From Candidatus Eiseniibacteriota bacterium (GTDB lineage: Bacteria; JAFGKV01), in the NCBI GenBank assembly GCA_025453925.1, contig JALOPK010000230.1:1-10392 (forward strand): a stretch of 10,392 bases of DNA. Reading direction: 5' to 3'. The translations under genes and the position numbers were made by a program. The notes below the pieces were generated by a model that saw nothing but the letters and a program-made list of their open reading frames with translations, did not search any database and was not told the origin of the DNA. Positions within the stretch are counted from its first letter, which is position 1; each line of letters starts with the position of its first letter. Positions 1 through 6,472 of this stretch are shown in pieces.

Positions 1-15
1 CCGCATGGAGCACGT

Positions 16-1026
16 ATGAGCACCGTCGCAATCTGTGACGCCCGGAGTGGCATCCCCGGCGCCGTCGTCCGTGCACTGGATGCGGTGGGGTGGCCCAACC
101 TCATCCAAACGGGAATGCCCACGTTGCTCAAGGTGAACCTGACCCACGATCTCCTGCTCCCAGGCGCCATCGTTTCCCCGGCGGTCGTGCATGCCGCGTA
201 CCACTGCATGGTCTCCCGACTCGGCCCGACCGTCGTGGCGGAGACGAATCAGGTCGTGACTGATGCCGACCGCGCCTTTGCCTGTTCCGGATTCGACCGG
301 CTGTGCCGGGAGCTTGGGCTGGAGTGGCACAATATGTCGCTCCACGACTGGGTCCCTTGCCAGATCGACGGTGAGACACTGCTGTTGCCGTCTATCACGC
401 GAACTCATCAGGTGGTGAATCTGTGTGTGATGAAGACGCATTTCCGCGCGACCGTCTCCGGCGCCTTGAAGAACTTCTGGGGTTTCCTGGAGACAGGAAG
501 GGAGCGATTTCATGGTGATCTCGCCCGGAAGGTCGCCCAGTTGCACACGTTGATTCCCTGCTCTCTCCATATCATGGATGCGGTGGTGGCGATGGAAGGC
601 AATGGGCCAAAGAGCGGGACGCCGAAGGAGGTGGGGCTGGTTCTCGCCTCGTCGGATCCCGTTGCCCTGGACGCCACGGCGGCCCGACTCATGGGGTTCG
701 ACCCATCCGGTATCGCCCATATCCAGGAATGCGCGCGGCGAGGCATCGGCATCGCGGAGATCAGTGAAATTCGCCTGGTCGGAGATGCCGCCGATGTTCC
801 AGCGATGCGATTTGTGCCCGCCCGGGAGAACTTCATTGCCCGGGTTGAGTCGAGGGTGCGGAAGTTCCGGGGGAGCGGCCGTCCCTTGCGGGGGAAGCCG
901 CTGGAGGCGCTGGTGTGGGGGGCGCGAACATGGTATCGTTTCGCCTACGAAGCGTTTGGGACCCGGCGGCGCGTGGATCGTTTCCTGCACTCCACGGGAT
1001 TTGATGGCGAATGGCGGCGGCGATAG
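16..1026 (+). CDS. DUF362 domain-containing protein
   Basis: The 336-residue product matches the DUF362 family, whose biochemical role is not settled; members are often linked to iron-sulfur or redox proteins. Visible family marks are K39-V-N41 near the N-terminus, K140-T-H142 followed by an S/G-A-L-K-N-F-W-G stretch (148-156), D188-AVVAMEGNGP (to 198) and SSDPVALDATAARLMGFDP (212-230). No CxxCxxC ferredoxin cluster is present, so this is the short, stand-alone form. The basic C-terminal tail (about 275-336) is not part of the recognisable domain. The ATG at 16 has GGAG at 7-10 as a ribosome-binding site and overlaps a TGA (17-19) in another frame, so a preceding plus-strand gene may end there. 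The gene is convergent with the ABC permease. Family assignment is firm; function is unknown. Confidence 0.9.
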   Translation: MSTVAICDARSGIPGAVVRALDAVGWPNLIQTGMPTLLKVNLTHDLLLPGAIVSPAVVHAAYHCMVSRLGPTVVAETNQVVTDADRAFACSGFDRLCRELGLEWHNMSLHDWVPCQIDGETLLLPSITRTHQVVNLCVMKTHFRATVSGALKNFWGFLETGRERFHGDLARKVAQLHTLIPCSLHIMDAVVAMEGNGPKSGTPKEVGLVLASSDPVALDATAARLMGFDPSGIAHIQECARRGIGIAEISEIRLVGDAADVPAMRFVPARENFIARVESRVRKFRGSGRPLRGKPLEALVWGARTWYRFAYEAFGTRRRVDRFLHSTGFDGEWRRR

Positions 1027-1163
1027 GAGACCCTGCCGGCGAATCCTGCTCTCTCTTCGATTCCGGCTCCCGGGGCGGATGCACGGGGCAGGAGCGTCTG
1101 AACGCGGTGATCCGAGGCGCCCACAGCAATGGTCAAACGGTCCTCGATCGCGTCGGGTGACCG

Positions 1164-2459
1164 CTATGTGCCGGCCCGCCTGAGGGCGTCCGCGGGATCC
1201 AGTCGCGCGGCGCGGTGGGCGGGGGCTATCCCGGCGACCACACAGGTGGCTAGCCCAAGAGAAAGGGAGATCAGCGCGAGAGCCGGGTTGAACTCCCGCC
1301 ACGACGGCGGCAAGTTGGCGGCAATCGGCACGAGGGCCTCCAGTGCGTTCCCCATGACCACCTGGAGGCCGATGGCTGGCAGCAACCCCAGCGTGGCGCC
1401 CGCCAGGCCCAGCACGGCGGCCCTGGCCATGTAGATACGACGAACGTCGCTCTGGGAGGCGCCCAGCGCCCGGTAGACGCCAATTCGTTCCGCCTGATGC
1501 GTGACTTCCAACCCCAGTGTGCTGGCCGTGCCCACGCCGGCCATGACGAGGAAGAGCACTACGATGGCGGCGATGGCGGCAGACAGGTACTTCGACAGGA
1601 GCGCTATCTTCTCCGCCAGCTCCCGGGGATTCGAAATCTGCAGCCCGAGGCTTTCGATGTCGCGCCGCACGCGATCGACAATGCTGCTCGATGCCGCCTC
1701 CACGTGAATGCTGGAGTACTGCACCGGCGTGCTCTCGCCATGGAACCAGCGATGCCATTCCCGGGCATAGGCCTCGGGAGCCGTCACCCCGGTCACCGAC
1801 ACCGCATCGGATAGACCGACCACTTCGCATCGAACAGACAGCACTCTGTCCCGGGGCAGGGCGGGGACGAAACTGGAAGTTCCGAGGAACAGAGTGAAGT
1901 GACGACCGACCAAGGCGTTTCTCGATAGTCCCGGGAGGTTCTGAGAGCCCGCGAAACCGCTGTTGTAGAGGTCGATGAGTTGGGAACTCAGCACTACCGG
2001 GACGGCTGCGCCGGGTTCCCGGTGCACGAAACCCGGCGGTCTGTTGCCCGCCGGGAAGAAATCGCCCCCCACGCCATACACCGCACAATCCGTGGAAAAC
2101 GTCGTACCGAGAAGGTCTCCCACCAGGCTCACGGGCATCGCGAGCACGAGTTCGGGCCATGCCGCCTCAACGCCTTCTATGGCACGAACCGATTGCAGGG
2201 AGCGGTCGTCCAGCGACGAAAGGGGCGTGCCCAGCCGCAGGAAGAGCAGGTCGACCTGACGGGCCGTCACCACCATGCGCGTGATGGGGAGGCGGGAGAG
2301 CAACCCCGACACGCCGGCCCCGTGGAGGCTCCAGGCAATGGAGAGGAGGACAAACGTGGTTCCCGTTGCCATGGCCAGGGACAAGAGCGGCGCGACGCTG
2401 GAGGCCCTCCTGCCCGCCAGGGAGCGTACCGCCAGGGCGAGAAGGTTGCGGGTGATCAC
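1164..2459 (-). CDS. FtsX-like ABC transporter permease
   Basis: This is a 431-residue membrane subunit of a type VII (MacB/LolC/FtsX) ABC system. Such proteins are mechanotransmitters that act on lipoproteins, peptides or drugs at the inner membrane rather than moving solutes through a channel. TM1 lies at about 22-45, followed by a large extracytoplasmic domain (about 50-285). TM2 (292-313), TM3 (347-370) and TM4 (393-412) follow. The coupling helix region ERIGVYRALGAS (about 324-335) and the terminal PAHRAARLDPADALRR are typical of the family. The start chosen is GTG at 2459, because it overlaps the ATPase stop as GTGA and has AAGGGAGGG ten bases upstream (2470-2478). An ATG at 2516 would extend the protein 19 residues into the ATPase gene and is less likely. 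No periplasmic adaptor or outer-membrane partner is encoded alongside. Substrate is unknown. Confidence 0.9.
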   Translation of the reverse strand: MITRNLLALAVRSLAGRRASSVAPLLSLAMATGTTFVLLSIAWSLHGAGVSGLLSRLPITRMVVTARQVDLLFLRLGTPLSSLDDRSLQSVRAIEGVEAAWPELVLAMPVSLVGDLLGTTFSTDCAVYGVGGDFFPAGNRPPGFVHREPGAAVPVVLSSQLIDLYNSGFAGSQNLPGLSRNALVGRHFTLFLGTSSFVPALPRDRVLSVRCEVVGLSDAVSVTGVTAPEAYAREWHRWFHGESTPVQYSSIHVEAASSSIVDRVRRDIESLGLQISNPRELAEKIALLSKYLSAAIAAIVVLFLVMAGVGTASTLGLEVTHQAERIGVYRALGASQSDVRRIYMARAAVLGLAGATLGLLPAIGLQVVMGNALEALVPIAANLPPSWREFNPALALISLSLGLATCVVAGIAPAHRAARLDPADALRRAGT

Positions 2460-3136
2460 AGCGGCACGACCCTCCCTTGGTCCACGACGAAGGTCCGTTC
2501 TACCACCTGGAGACATCGCCGGTCATGAGTGGCCAGCAGGAGCGAGGATCCTTCCTCGCGAGCACCCTCGATGAGCAGCGAGAGTATGGTCGCTGCCGAC
2601 GAGTCGTCTAGGTTGCCAGTCGGCTCATCGGCGAGAACCAACGCCGGGCGAAGCAGAAGGGCCCGGGCGATCGCCACCCTCTGGCGTTGTCCTTCCGAGA
2701 GATTCTCGGCGGCGGCGTCCAACCACGGGGCGAGACCAAGCCGTCCGAGAAGGTCCCTGACGCGGGCCCGATACTCGCCGGCGGGTGCGCACCCGAAGTA
2801 GGCAGGCAGCAAGGCGTTCTCCGTGGAGGTCATGCCCGGGAGCAGATGAAAGTTCTGAAACACGATTCCCATTCGCCGGGACCTGAGCCGTGCCAACTCC
2901 CTGTCGCGAGCGCGGCCAACGTCGACGCCGAGCACCGTCAACGAGCCGGCCGTTGGTCTCAACAGCCCCGAGATCATGTTGAGAATCGTAGTCTTGCCGC
3001 TCCCGGACGGCCCCACCAGAGCGCAGATCTCACCGGGCATGACCTGCATGCAGGCGTTCACCAAGATGTCTCGCCGGTTCTTGCCGACCGCGAACCCCAC
3101 GCCCTCGAGCACGAGGGCCGGCGTCACTGAGGCCAT
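2456..3136 (-). CDS. ABC transporter ATP-binding protein, LolD/MacB type
   Basis: This 226-residue cytoplasmic ATPase is the size of LolD. Visible motifs are Walker A GPSGSGKT (42-49), Q-loop Q94, signature LSEGQ (146-150), Walker B ALVLADE (165-171) with catalytic E171, the D-loop around NLDD (175-178), and switch H204 in ATHDRR. The PTGNLD stretch after Walker B is characteristic of the LolD/MacB/FtsE group. The third signature residue is Glu instead of the usual Gly, a tolerated but less common form. The ATG at 3136 lies 12 bp after the CNT transporter stop and has no obvious Shine-Dalgarno site, which suggests translation coupled to the upstream gene. Its stop overlaps the permease GTG start, so the two form one transporter. 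Specific substrate cannot be told from the sequence. Confidence 0.95.
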   Translation of the reverse strand: MASVTPALVLEGVGFAVGKNRRDILVNACMQVMPGEICALVGPSGSGKTTILNMISGLLRPTAGSLTVLGVDVGRARDRELARLRSRRMGIVFQNFHLLPGMTSTENALLPAYFGCAPAGEYRARVRDLLGRLGLAPWLDAAAENLSEGQRQRVAIARALLLRPALVLADEPTGNLDDSSAATILSLLIEGAREEGSSLLLATHDRRCLQVVERTFVVDQGRVVPL

Positions 3137-3148
3137 GCCGGCAGATAC

Positions 3149-4678
3149 TCAGACCAGCATGCCGGCGATGGTCGCGGTCATGTTGGCGGCCAGGGTGCCC
3201 CCGATCATCGCGCGCAGCCCGAGCCTGGCGAGATCGTGCCGCCGGCCGGGTGCGATGCCTCCGATCCCGCCGATCTGGATTGCGATAGAACCGAAGTTGG
3301 CGAACCCGCACAGCGCATAGGTGGCGATGACCACACCGCGGTATGTCATGGGTGTGCCCGACGCCAGGATGTCGCCCAAATGGAGGTAGGCGACGAACTC
3401 GGTCAGCACCACCTTCTCACCGAGAAGCATCGCTACTGTTCCGCAGTCCGAGAGCGGGGTCCCCATCAACCATGCAACCGGCCAGAAGACCACCGCGAGA
3501 ATCCGCTGAAGCGAGAGCCCGTCCAAGCCCACCAGTCCCCCGAGTTCCCCCAGACCGTAGTTCAAGGCGGCGAGCAACGCGACGAATGCCAGCAGCATGG
3601 CCGCCACATTGAGGGCAAGATTGAGTCCATCGCCGGCGCCCCGCGCGGCGGCGTCAATGACATTCACGTCGGGTTTCTCCACAGTCATTCGCACCCTCCC
3701 TGCCGTCTCCGGGGTGCCGCGCTCAGGCAGCATGACCTTGGCGATCAACAGGGAAGCGGGTGCACTCATGACGCTGGCCGCGATGAGATGCCCCGCGATC
3801 TCGGGGAAGCTCCCCGAAAGCATGCCGACGTACGCCGCCATCACGCCCCCTGCCACGGTGGCGAATCCCCCGGTCATGACGGCCATCAGCTCGCTCTCCG
3901 TCATGGTGGAGACGTACGGCCGCACCACAAGCGGGGCCTCAGTCTGCCCGACGAAAATATTGGCGGCCGCCGAGAGCGACTCGGCGCCGGACGTCTTCAT
4001 CGATTTCTGCATGATGATGGCCATGAGCTTGACGACCCACTGCATGACCCCCAGGTGGTAGAGAATCGTCATAAAGGAGGAGAAGAAGATGATCGTCGGA
4101 AGAACATTAAACGCGAAGTAGGCTCCGGTGTTCGCCCAGGAAGTCTGGGAACTCGGGAGGATCGGGCTGTCGATACCGCCGCCGAGTGGGAGACCCACGG
4201 GTACATTGTTGCGGACGAGATTCCCGAACACGAACCTCGCGCCCTCTTCGGTGAATCCAAGGAATGTGACCACTGCCGTGTTCATCGCGGAGAAGAAGGC
4301 CCGCCCCGGTCCGGTCTTGAGCACGATGAGGGCGAACGTGAGTTGCAGGGCCGTACCCCAGATGATGGTGCGCCAGTACACGTGCCGTTTGTGTCGGGAG
4401 AACAACCACCCGATGGCGATCATCCCGACGGTTCCCAGGAGACTGATCAGCCGCTCGAACCAGACTCTGTCCTGGCTCTCGTCTCGGAGGTTTGCCATGC
4501 GCTGCCGGATTTCATCGGCCTGGCTGTGCTGCCGCGCCGGCTCCCCTGTGTCCGCCACCGCCTCCTCCGGTGCTCGAATCTGGGCTTCTTCCGCCACCTC
4601 TTGGGCGCGGGCGACACCACCGGTAATGCCCGCCATTCCGAGAACAACAGCGGCGATGAGAGCGAGAATACGCGGCAT
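3149..4678 (-). CDS. nupC: Concentrative nucleoside transporter (CNT/NupC family) with signal peptide
   Basis: This is a 509-residue inner-membrane symporter that takes up nucleosides with H+ or Na+. Substrate-site motifs seen in CNT structures are present: GQTE (244-247), E427 in GEKVVLTEFVAY, and N461/S464 in GFANFGS. The loop GGGIDSPILPSSQTS (167-180) may be lineage-specific. The N-terminus carries a probable signal peptide (1-25, ending VARAQ) and a hydrophilic Glu/Ala/Gln-rich segment (26-72) before the first transmembrane helix (about 75-93). Plain E. coli-type NupC lacks this extension. The chosen ATG at 4678 has GGAGGAG at 4682-4688. A longer frame to 4858 exists, but a good promoter lies inside it. 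The LTEFVA motif has Thr where many family members have Asn. The gene heads a unit with the ABC ATPase and permease. Nucleoside specificity is not predictable here. Confidence 0.94.
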   Translation of the reverse strand: MPRILALIAAVVLGMAGITGGVARAQEVAEEAQIRAPEEAVADTGEPARQHSQADEIRQRMANLRDESQDRVWFERLISLLGTVGMIAIGWLFSRHKRHVYWRTIIWGTALQLTFALIVLKTGPGRAFFSAMNTAVVTFLGFTEEGARFVFGNLVRNNVPVGLPLGGGIDSPILPSSQTSWANTGAYFAFNVLPTIIFFSSFMTILYHLGVMQWVVKLMAIIMQKSMKTSGAESLSAAANIFVGQTEAPLVVRPYVSTMTESELMAVMTGGFATVAGGVMAAYVGMLSGSFPEIAGHLIAASVMSAPASLLIAKVMLPERGTPETAGRVRMTVEKPDVNVIDAAARGAGDGLNLALNVAAMLLAFVALLAALNYGLGELGGLVGLDGLSLQRILAVVFWPVAWLMGTPLSDCGTVAMLLGEKVVLTEFVAYLHLGDILASGTPMTYRGVVIATYALCGFANFGSIAIQIGGIGGIAPGRRHDLARLGLRAMIGGTLAANMTATIAGMLV

Positions 4679-5382
4679 CGACTCCTCCGAGGTGTAGGGC
4701 TGACGGCGCAGAAAGAGCGGTTCCCCCGCTGAATCGGCGGCGACCGCAAGGAGCGACAGGAATATCCCGCTGATGCCGGTCGTGTCAAGCCGGGTTCGTG
4801 CCCGGGAATCCGGCGAACCGGGATGCAGGGACGCGGACGACATGACATTCCGTCGCATGCAGACCGCTCAAGAGGCGCCCGTCTGCCTCTCCCGAGGATC
4901 GGGTGTGCTTCCCTCCGAGACGACGCGCTCTCGCGACGACGCAGTGGCCCGGTGGTTTCGGTGCATGGCCATTGAAGAGGAATGGCGGGGGGCTCCGATG
5001 TTGTGGGCGAGGTCTCTGAAGCAAGCAGACTGCGTATCTCGAGTAGCCCGGCCCGTACTTCGTGGAGGACGGCGAGGGGCGAGGGCGCCTCGAACAGGAG
5101 TTCCGTCTGATTGCCCGTGTGTGCCATCTGGAGCAGACGGTGCACCTTGCGGTCGGCTCCTTCAATCGTGTATCCTTCGTCATGCAGGAGGTACTTGATC
5201 AACCTGATGACCCGGAGATCCCGTTCGCGATACGCACGGTTTCCCGACCGGTTCTTGGAGGGGCGAAGGTTCCTGAACACGCTCTCCCAATACCTGAGGA
5301 CGTGCGGCTCCAGGCCGACCATCTCGCACACTTCGCCGATGGAGTAGTACAGCCGCTGGGACGGCCGGTCACGACTCGCCAT
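4447..5382 (-). CDS. MerR-family transcriptional regulator (C-terminal part doubtful)
   Basis: Residues 11-85 from the ATG at 5382 form a MerR-type winged helix-turn-helix: LYYSIGEVCEMVGLEPHVLRYWE, then the wing region RPSKNRSGNRAYRERDL and a helix IRLIKYLLHDEGYTIEGA. These bind DNA as a dimer. A short helical part follows to about residue 120 (near 5023), where related small MerR proteins usually end. Beyond that the frame stays open for about 190 more codons, to a TGA at 4447, including 232 bp inside the co-directional CNT gene. That tail is Pro/Ser/Arg/Cys-rich, has lower third-position GC, and resembles nothing known to me. The true protein is probably 120-160 residues with a lost or shifted stop, or carries a non-conserved tail. 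No effector domain or metal-binding Cys set is visible. The start overlaps the end of gpsA by 14 bp, so the two are co-transcribed. Its target is unknown. Confidence 0.75.
   Translation of the reverse strand: MASRDRPSQRLYYSIGEVCEMVGLEPHVLRYWESVFRNLRPSKNRSGNRAYRERDLRVIRLIKYLLHDEGYTIEGADRKVHRLLQMAHTGNQTELLFEAPSPLAVLHEVRAGLLEIRSLLASETSPTTSEPPAIPLQWPCTETTGPLRRRESASSRREAHPILGRGRRAPLERSACDGMSCRPRPCIPVRRIPGHEPGLTRPASAGYSCRSLRSPPIQRGNRSFCAVSPTPRRSRCRVFSLSSPLLFSEWRALPVVSPAPKRWRKKPRFEHRRRRWRTQGSRRGSTARPMKSGSAWQTSETRARTESGSSG
4717..4747 (-). other. Possible hairpin in the CNT 5' leader
   Basis: On the minus strand GCGGT (4747-4743) pairs with ACCGC (4721-4717). Inside it CCGC (4740-4737) pairs with GCGG (4729-4726) around a 7-base loop, leaving a 2x4 internal loop. 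The hairpin is followed by TCTTTCT (4716-4710). With a start site near 4754 it would lie within the leader RNA, between promoter and ribosome-binding site. It could be a weak attenuator or simply chance pairing in GC-rich DNA; it matches no riboswitch I recognise. Confidence 0.25.
4761..4788 (-). promoter_or_regulatory. Sigma70-like promoter for the CNT-ABC unit
   Basis: A perfect TTGACA -35 box (4788-4783) is followed after 16 bp by GATATT (4766-4761), matching four of six TATAAT positions. The predicted start site is near 4754, giving a leader of about 75 nt before the ATG at 4678. The placement supports the shorter CNT start and shows that the transporter unit can be transcribed apart from der-gpsA. 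The 16-bp spacer does not resemble the 19-20 bp spacers of classic MerR-activated promoters. Confidence 0.6.
4793..4819 (-). repeat. Inverted repeat directly upstream of the CNT promoter
   Basis: GGTTCG (4793-4798) and CGAACC (4814-4819) form a perfect 6-bp inverted repeat, 15 bp apart, centred on a CCCGGG palindrome and ending 5 bp before the -35 box. The position suits an activator or repressor site, and the neighbouring MerR protein is one candidate binder, but the arms are short and GC-rich. Chance is a real alternative. Confidence 0.3.
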
Positions 5383-6472
5383 TGCCTGCTTCCCGCCGGC
5401 CTGGTCGGTCCTGGTTGAGACTCCCCGCTGATTCGCTCCGAGCGCGGATGAGGGACAGGGATCGCCCATCCTCGGTTTTCGGATCTCGAAGCATGAGCTC
5501 GGTCATGGCCTGCGAGGGCGCCAGTCCCTCAAACAGAATCCGGTGAACTTGGGCGGTAATCGGCATGACGACGTCGTGCAGGAGGGACAGGGCCAGGGCG
5601 GCCCGCGTGGTGCGTACCCCCTCTGCGACCATGGTCATGCCCGCGAGGACCTCGGAGAGCTGACGGCCACGGCCGATCTGCTCACCCACATGGCGATTCC
5701 TGCTGTGTTTGCTGACGCAGGTGGTGATCAAGTCTCCCATCCCCGCGAGTCCGGCGAAGGTCTTCTCTCTGGCCCCCATCACCGCGCCGAGTCTCGCGAT
5801 CTCGACCATGCCGCGCGTCAGGAGCGCACCCTTGGTGTTGTCGCCGTAGCCGAGGCCGTCGGATATGCCTGCGGCCAGTGCGATTACGTTCTTCAGGGCC
5901 CCTGCGATTTCAACCCCGACCAGATCGTCCGTCACATACACGCGGAATCGCTCCCGCGCGAGAATGTGCTGTGCATGGGCAGCAACCTGTTCATCGGGGC
6001 TGGCCACCACTGCCGCGGTGGGTACCCCCCGGGCGACCTCGTCCGCCAGGCTTGGCCCTGACAGCGTCACAACCCTGCCTCGCCAGGGGTCGGGCAGCAC
6101 CTGGTCCAACACCTGGCTCATGCGCAGGAGACTACCCTCCTCAAGGCCTTTCGTGGCGCAGATGACCGTCGAGGTGGGGCCGGGATCCGAGAGGAACCGC
6201 ATTCTGGACACCACCTCCCTGACGGCGTGGGATGGAACCACCACCAGCACATGCAGGTTGTCACCATCGAGAACGGGCTCCGGCAGGATGGTGATCCTTG
6301 GATCCAGGGAGACGCCGGGGAGCAGCACCGGGTGAGCCCTGGTTCGCACCAGAGCCTCATACTCGTGGGGCAAGGGGGGCCAGAGAAGCACCTCCAGAGA
6401 GGCGGGAGCGAGGAGGTTCGCCAACGCCATACCCCAGCTGCCCGAGCCCAGGATGACGATCCTACCGGCCAC
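5369..6472 (-). CDS. gpsA: Glycerol-3-phosphate dehydrogenase [NAD(P)+]
   Basis: This cytosolic enzyme reduces dihydroxyacetone phosphate to sn-glycerol-3-phosphate, the backbone for phospholipids. The 367-residue product has the N-terminal Rossmann motif GSGSWG (9-14) and ATKGLE (106-111) with K108. It also has SGPSLADEVARG (138-149), the catalytic-lysine region GALKNVIALAAGISDGLGYG (191-210, K194), NTKGALLTRG (212-221), AGMGDLITTC (243-252) and SRNR (257-260). It starts with GTG at 6472, overlapping the der stop by 11 bp, with AGAGG about 7 bp upstream as a weak ribosome-binding site. The C-terminus runs about 25-30 residues past the usual family end as a basic, Ser/Arg-rich tail that overlaps the start of the MerR gene. 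The acyltransferase plsY, which often sits next to gpsA, is not here. Confidence 0.97.
   Translation of the reverse strand: MAGRIVILGSGSWGMALANLLAPASLEVLLWPPLPHEYEALVRTRAHPVLLPGVSLDPRITILPEPVLDGDNLHVLVVVPSHAVREVVSRMRFLSDPGPTSTVICATKGLEEGSLLRMSQVLDQVLPDPWRGRVVTLSGPSLADEVARGVPTAAVVASPDEQVAAHAQHILARERFRVYVTDDLVGVEIAGALKNVIALAAGISDGLGYGDNTKGALLTRGMVEIARLGAVMGAREKTFAGLAGMGDLITTCVSKHSRNRHVGEQIGRGRQLSEVLAGMTMVAEGVRTTRAALALSLLHDVVMPITAQVHRILFEGLAPSQAMTELMLRDPKTEDGRSLSLIRARSESAGSLNQDRPGRREAGNGES

Larger units (their letters stand above)
4679..5022 (-). other. Leader/intergenic stretch between the MerR domain and the CNT gene
   Basis: All three minus-strand frames are open over long parts of this 344-bp stretch, but none looks clearly coding. 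In the MerR frame, third-position GC falls from about 79% over the conserved domain to about 61% over the first 54 tail codons that I counted by hand. The predicted peptide becomes Pro/Ser/Arg-rich without family resemblance. The stretch contains a sigma70-like promoter (4761-4788), an inverted repeat just upstream of it (4793-4819), a leader hairpin (4717-4747), the CNT ribosome-binding site (4682-4688), and a 6-bp hairpin (4871-4876 with 4885-4890) lacking a U-tract. Confidence 0.55.

Noticed and set aside
1138-1163. Hairpin CGGTC/GACCG as a terminator for the ABC permease in the convergent gap
   Set aside because: Only a 5-bp stem with a 16-base interior and a following TTTG; too weak to call. 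The 137-bp gap shows no convincing terminator for either gene.
2460-2516. Longer permease starting at ATG 2516
   Set aside because: It would overlap the ATPase by 61 bp; the GTG at 2459 with GTGA overlap and an upstream AAGGGAGGG fits far better.
3236-4732. 498-codon open frame on the plus strand
   Set aside because: It lies antisense to the CNT gene, has a His/Arg/Gly/Glu-biased composition with no domain, and the minus-strand frame carries clear CNT motifs.
4679-4858. Longer CNT protein starting at 4858
   Set aside because: The extra 60 residues precede a typical signal peptide, and the TTGACA promoter and GGAGGAG site both point to the ATG at 4678.
4785-5183. 132-codon minus-strand frame next to the MerR frame
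   Set aside because: Composition is Arg/Pro/Ser-rich with no family match; half of it lies under the true MerR domain in another frame.
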